64,000 nt of DNA from Straminergon stramineum (lineage: Eukaryota > Streptophyta > Bryopsida > Hypnales > Calliergonaceae), in the NCBI GenBank assembly GCA_963920665.1, contig OY987270.1:12984019-13048018 (forward strand). Direction: 5' to 3'. The notes beneath the pieces were generated by a model, which did no database searches, was not told the origin of the DNA, and saw nothing but the letters and a program-made list of their open reading frames with translations. The translations under genes were made by a program, and so were the position numbers. Position 1 is the first letter of the stretch, and every line of letters begins with the position of its first letter. Shown here one piece after another: positions 60,380 through 64,000 of the stretch.

Positions 60380-62400
60380 ATATAGATGCCCACTTGCCAT
60401 CCTATAGATTATCGAAGACCATGGCCATGTGGACTCTTCTCCAAAGTCCATAGGGTCCACAATGGTGGATTTCAGCCTCCATCCAACAATAGATTCCTTC
60501 GTGGATACACACAATATGGAGAAAGATTAGCATCTCCAAGAGTAAAGGAACTCCATGGAGGATGACATTAGGTGGATGCATAAGATGGACAATGTCTCAA
60601 CAATCTTCAATTTGAGATTGACAAATAACAACCTCAAATCATTCCAAGATGCGAATTCCGCTTTGTCAATTGGTATAGATGCTATTGGTTTGCCCCATTC
60701 TATCTTGTGATTTAATATTACTTGAGCAACAATTAGTCAATGGCTATGAGGAGGGTGTCTTCTTTATCTCCATTTGAGATGAGCAAGAGTAGATAGATGT
60801 CTTCACTAGTGAAAAAAAGAAAAAGTGGATCCTACTATGGAACTCAGTGAATGACAACTTCAACATGAAGCTAAAGTCGACAATGACGCTTAAGCATTTG
60901 ATGGACCATAAGTTCTATGTCTGTGATGGGAATCACCATTGCATTGCATGGATGGATCATATTGAGTGGCTCTATAAGATTGAAAGAGTGGCATGTCTCA
61001 ATTGACTTGTTTTGAATCTCAATAATTGTATTGTTGTGGTGATGTAGGCCATGAACAACATAAATAAGTAAAACTTCATTAGCTTCTTGAAGACATGTTT
61101 TTTGTATTGCAAATGATCATATATCTCAAAGTTGAAATTTAGTAGAATTATCTTGAAATCTAATTAGGTGCAAACTTATTTTGGTAGGCACACCGAGACG
61201 TCTCATGTGAGGATAAATTGGTGCACACACTCTATTGTGTCTAGAAATATGGGGTCATGGAACTCAACAAATTCAATGAGTTTTTTAGTCCTTAAAAAAT
61301 GATGACCTACCAACAATTGAAAGTACACAAAAGACTTGGTAATCTATGCTCTTCAAGGTTTTCACTTCATATGAATGTGGTCCTCATGGTATTTTTTATT
61401 ATCCTTATGATCTCTTCTATTTTATATGGAATTTGATGATATGAGACTCTAATCTCATATGTGATCTATAGTTGGGTACAACAAAAAATTGCAACATCTA
61501 CCCACTAGGGAGCCTCTTGGCACTGAGAGGCCTCTTTTGGGAGGGCCCTTTGTGCAATTAATCCAATTGTTTTGGCTCTCGAGTATTAGGGTTACTAAAT
61601 TATAGGACATTGAAATGGATGCTTCCAAAGACTCTTTTTACAATTTCATATAGTATCTTTAACTTCGATGTTGGGTTGATTATAAGTGAAAACTGCCAAG
61701 TCAGTTTAGATGGATGATATTGGTGGTGGACTCTACGAAATTGAAATAGTTCAGCCATTCATGCACTATTCCTCTATTTAAACTTCTAGGGCTCTCAGTA
61801 TTTGGTTGGATTGATCTTCTCCAAAATGTATGTTCTCTCCAATGCAGCTAAAGTATTAGACAATTCTACATCTCTAGGTTTATCTTTCATACTTCAAGTG
61901 CAACCAAGGATTCACTCCACCAAAAAAAGAACATTTCTTCTAGATTTTGAAGGATATTACGCATGGGCGTGGAGCTAGAATTCAATGAATTAGTAGGTTT
62001 GGATGATGAGGCCAAAGGCAAAGCCATCAAGAGATGGGAAATATCCGACAAGAAGAAGGTGGATTTATGGGAGGAGGCCAAGAAGAGGACCAAGGACAAT
62101 GAAGAGGATTGTTGCCTAGATTGACAAATAGCAAGAGAAGAGGGAGGTAGAGACACTATTGCAAGAACCTACAACAAGTGTAGCTGATATGAAAGACACT
62201 TCATCCAATTTCTCCCTTATTTAGGAGAGCTTGCTACATGGTTTGACGCTACCAATTCAAACCTTAGAGTCTGTGCCTATCATTGACAAGTGCATCTTGA
62301 ACTTATATGTGGGTAGTCTTCTTGTTACGTGGAACAACTCTACTCTAGAGGCCTACTCAGTGATTATCAAGAATATGGTGAGCTTGTAGGCACATTATGA
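60380..62400 (+). pseudogene. Decayed gene of the 9.5-kb element, function unknown
   Basis: Several plus-strand stretches read as protein despite stops: SIGIDAIGLPHSIL near 60670; an open stretch of about 69 codons ending at 61003-61005 with TMTLKHLMDHKFYVCDGNHH, then CIAWMDHIEWLYK; GVELEFNELVGLDDEAKGKA, then a basic/acidic helix, near 61965-62125; and LTLPIQTLESVPIIDKCILN near 62250. The DGNH..A signature resembles the DGNHR/DGHHR box of ParB/sulfiredoxin-like domains, but that is a weak resemblance over few residues. No transposase catalytic triad is seen. Stops (for example near 60773 and 61045) show it is dead. The minus-strand frame at 61887-62156 is a shadow. It is probably the element's own gene. 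Confidence 0.5.
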
Positions 62401-62987
62401 TATACCGTCTAGTAATCTCTGTTAATCCAAGTGTTCCCAAACTTTTAGGGCTTACAACTAAATAGAAATATTTATATATGAATTGAGGTCACATTTAGGG
62501 CAATCTTGATTATAACTAATTCTCTAGACTTCTAATCTACAGGCTTTGTTGGATTTCTACTTTCTAAATAAGGTTTGTTCCTTTACATAATGCATTAGTC
62601 ATTGGCATTGTTATAAATTCATTGAATCGGAGATGGCTAGTCCACTCTTGCTATCCCATGCACTTGTAAGTCAATTTTATGTTCTGTGTATGTATCATTT
62701 TATTATTATTATATTTGTAATTGTAAAACCTCTCTTACAATTGTTATGCTCACTTCATGTCCACAAATAGACGCTACCAACTTCTCCACTTCAAAAATGA
62801 AATCTCCTCAAATTGCACAGCTATAGGTTACATTCAAATAATTGAAATTTGAATCTTAAATTTGTGCCCTAAATTGAATCCACAATTTTAGGTACCCTAA
62901 AACCACGGTCATAGGTTTAATTTTCTAAAACCTGAATCCTTGCTTCCCGCTCACTTTTCCCCGCTCCCTGCTCTAGGCTCCACACTC

Positions 62988-63838
62988 ATGTACCAGCATT
63001 CCCCATTTCAATTATGTTGAGACAAGTTGTGCATGGCATCAATGAGGTTTTGCCATTGAAAATTTGTTGGCCATCTGCATAGAGGGTGGCTACCATTGCT
63101 GGTGACTTTGAACAACTTTGCAGTCTCCTTAGCATCGTTGGACCCATAAATAGAACACACATAACTATATCAAGGCCCAAATTTGGTTCATCTGATTATT
63201 TTTACTTCAAATCAGGAGGTTTCATAATGAATTGTTAGGCCATTGTGGACAACTCTAAACGCTTCTTGGATCTCTTTATGGGTATGCCGAGATCAACAAA
63301 CGACTCAAGAACGTTGCGAAGATCATCATTGTTCCATAGAGGACAACAAAACTTACTTTGGGAGAGTTGCCATACTTTTCATGGTTTTTGACCCTATGTA
63401 CTCGGAGATGTTGGATACCCTCTACTGCCATGGCTCATAGTTCCACATTGACGTGAAGAGGGATTACCACTACCGGAGGCCTTGTTCAATAAAAAACTCA
63501 ATAAAGGATGTGGAGTAGCAGAAAATGCCCTTGCTCTTTTGAAGCTCACCTTTAGAGAGTTACATCAGAAATTGGATTTGAGTGTTAACTTAATGCCTGA
63601 TGTCATTATTAGATGTGCTTCAATGCATAATTTGTTACTACAACAAAGTCATGAAGAAGTTGAACTTCTACTAGACGTGCTTAGGTGAGAGGGCCTCAAG
63701 GGTCCCTTCAACCAAGTGGCAACATGTTCAGTTGATGAGGTTGTGCCACTGGAGGACTATGTGGAACTAACAGTGGAACAAGTGAAATGCAAAGAATTGG
63801 GACTACATTTAGCTATGCAACACATTGTCCCTACTTAA
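62988..63838 (+). pseudogene. PIF/Harbinger-like transposase, catalytic half
   Basis: A single plus-strand frame encodes the DDE_Tnp_4 domain: ISIMLRQVVHGINEVLPLKI, then VGPINRTHITISRP (the usual IDGTHI Asp is replaced by Asn), YFYFKSGGFIMNC, AIVDNSKRFLDLFMGMPRST, NDSRTLRRSSLF, LGDVGYPLLPWLIVPH, EALFNKKLNKGCGVAENALA, LLKLTFREL, and CASMHNLLL near the end. The frame ends at TAA near 63838. Stops break it: one within the early ICWPSA segment near 63083, TAG at 63236, TGA near 63387, another TGA near 63453 and TGA at 63686. The amino-terminal half is at 53020-53478, across the 9.5-kb insertion. The first catalytic Asp is lost, so it is inactive on several counts. Confidence 0.87.
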
Positions 63839-64000
63839 CACATGTAGTTGTAGAATTTTTAGTTATGCTTTGGGTTGTGCTTAATTGAAATCTTTATTAA
63901 CATGAGCAAAACACGAGTACATCATTTGCAAGTCACAATGTACAGAGGTAGGGCCACGTTTTTATTGTATATTAGTACCACATATAGCCGAAGGGACAAC
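63839..64000. other. Downstream of the Harbinger relic
   Basis: AT-rich; the terminal repeat of the Harbinger-like element was not identified before the window ends. Confidence 0.4.

Larger units (their letters stand above)
53479..62987. mobile_element. 9.5-kb insertion with GAGTGT[A/G]GAGC ends, splitting a Harbinger gene
   Basis: The left end reads GAGTGTAGAGCGGGAGCAAG and the inverted right end GAGTGTGGAGCCTAGAGCAG, both followed by iterated GAGC words. Similarity extends about 10 bp outside (GCTAGTATGC versus GCTGGTACAT), so the exact boundary and target duplication are unresolved. Subterminal regions on both sides carry CCTATAACCATGG/CCTATGACCGTGG-like words, as does the 1.2-kb element at 40.2 kb. 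Inside are the inverted array of 160-bp repeats and a decayed gene (60.4-62.4 kb). Insertion is supported independently by the two halves of one Harbinger transposase on either side. Confidence 0.72.

Noticed and set aside
61887..62156. Minus-strand frame of 89 codons
   Set aside because: The opposite strand reads as a more protein-like acidic/basic helix in line with neighbouring plus-strand remnants; the minus frame is Ser/Leu-rich antisense.

Overview
The window looks like nuclear DNA from a streptophyte (land plant or close algal relative). It is AT-rich and mostly non-coding, and has GT-AG introns, a TTTAGGG-type telomere-like tract near 50.17 kb, and a dense layer of DNA transposons. 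PiggyBac-like and Tc1/mariner-like transposase relics sit beside PIF/Harbinger, hAT-like and CACTA-like elements, which leans towards a large, repeat-rich, non-angiosperm genome. I cannot name the species. No virus, rRNA, tRNA or CRISPR array was recognised.

Only one gene looks intact: a three-exon gene at 31.7-33.2 kb for a secreted, cysteine-rich protein with a signal peptide and six repeats of about 50 residues, eight cysteines each. A paralogue with the same exon layout, promoter motif and repeats lies at 17.9-19.7 kb but is dead: it has a lost splice donor, a nonsense codon, a 4-bp insertion, lost cysteines and a MITE in intron 1. Related DNA downstream of both genes (23.4-24.1 and 34.0-34.7 kb) indicates a segmental duplication of roughly 13 kb spacing, later broken up by separate transposon insertions.

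Layout. 0-7.3 kb: a decayed PiggyBac-like transposase (3.5-5.2 kb). 7.3-15.1 kb: AT-rich sequence with TTAA-bounded elements whose ends read CCCCTAAA, and several TA-bounded MITEs. 15.1-20 kb: the dead cysteine-rich gene. 20-24 kb: a TTAA element and a TTA-bounded GC-ended element holding a nested foldback. 24-29.2 kb: AT-rich, with a Tc1/mariner relic and a MITE. 29.2-36.5 kb: the intact gene and a second, inverted TTAA element. 36.5-45.9 kb: no gene; tandem duplications and a 1.2-kb inverted-repeat element. 45.9-50.9 kb: a 5-kb hAT-like element with a perfect 8-bp target duplication. 51.1-52.3 kb: a CACTA-like element. 53.0-63.8 kb: a PIF/Harbinger-like transposase split in two by a 9.5-kb insertion that carries a large inverted array of about 160-bp repeats and a decayed gene of unknown function.

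The most unusual signal is a homologous core with outward-facing TATA motifs, present in three elements with otherwise different ends (22.5-23.1, 51.6-51.9 and 58.6-58.8 kb). It resembles a bidirectional promoter cassette shared among unrelated transposons, and in two cases it is associated with large foldback DNA.
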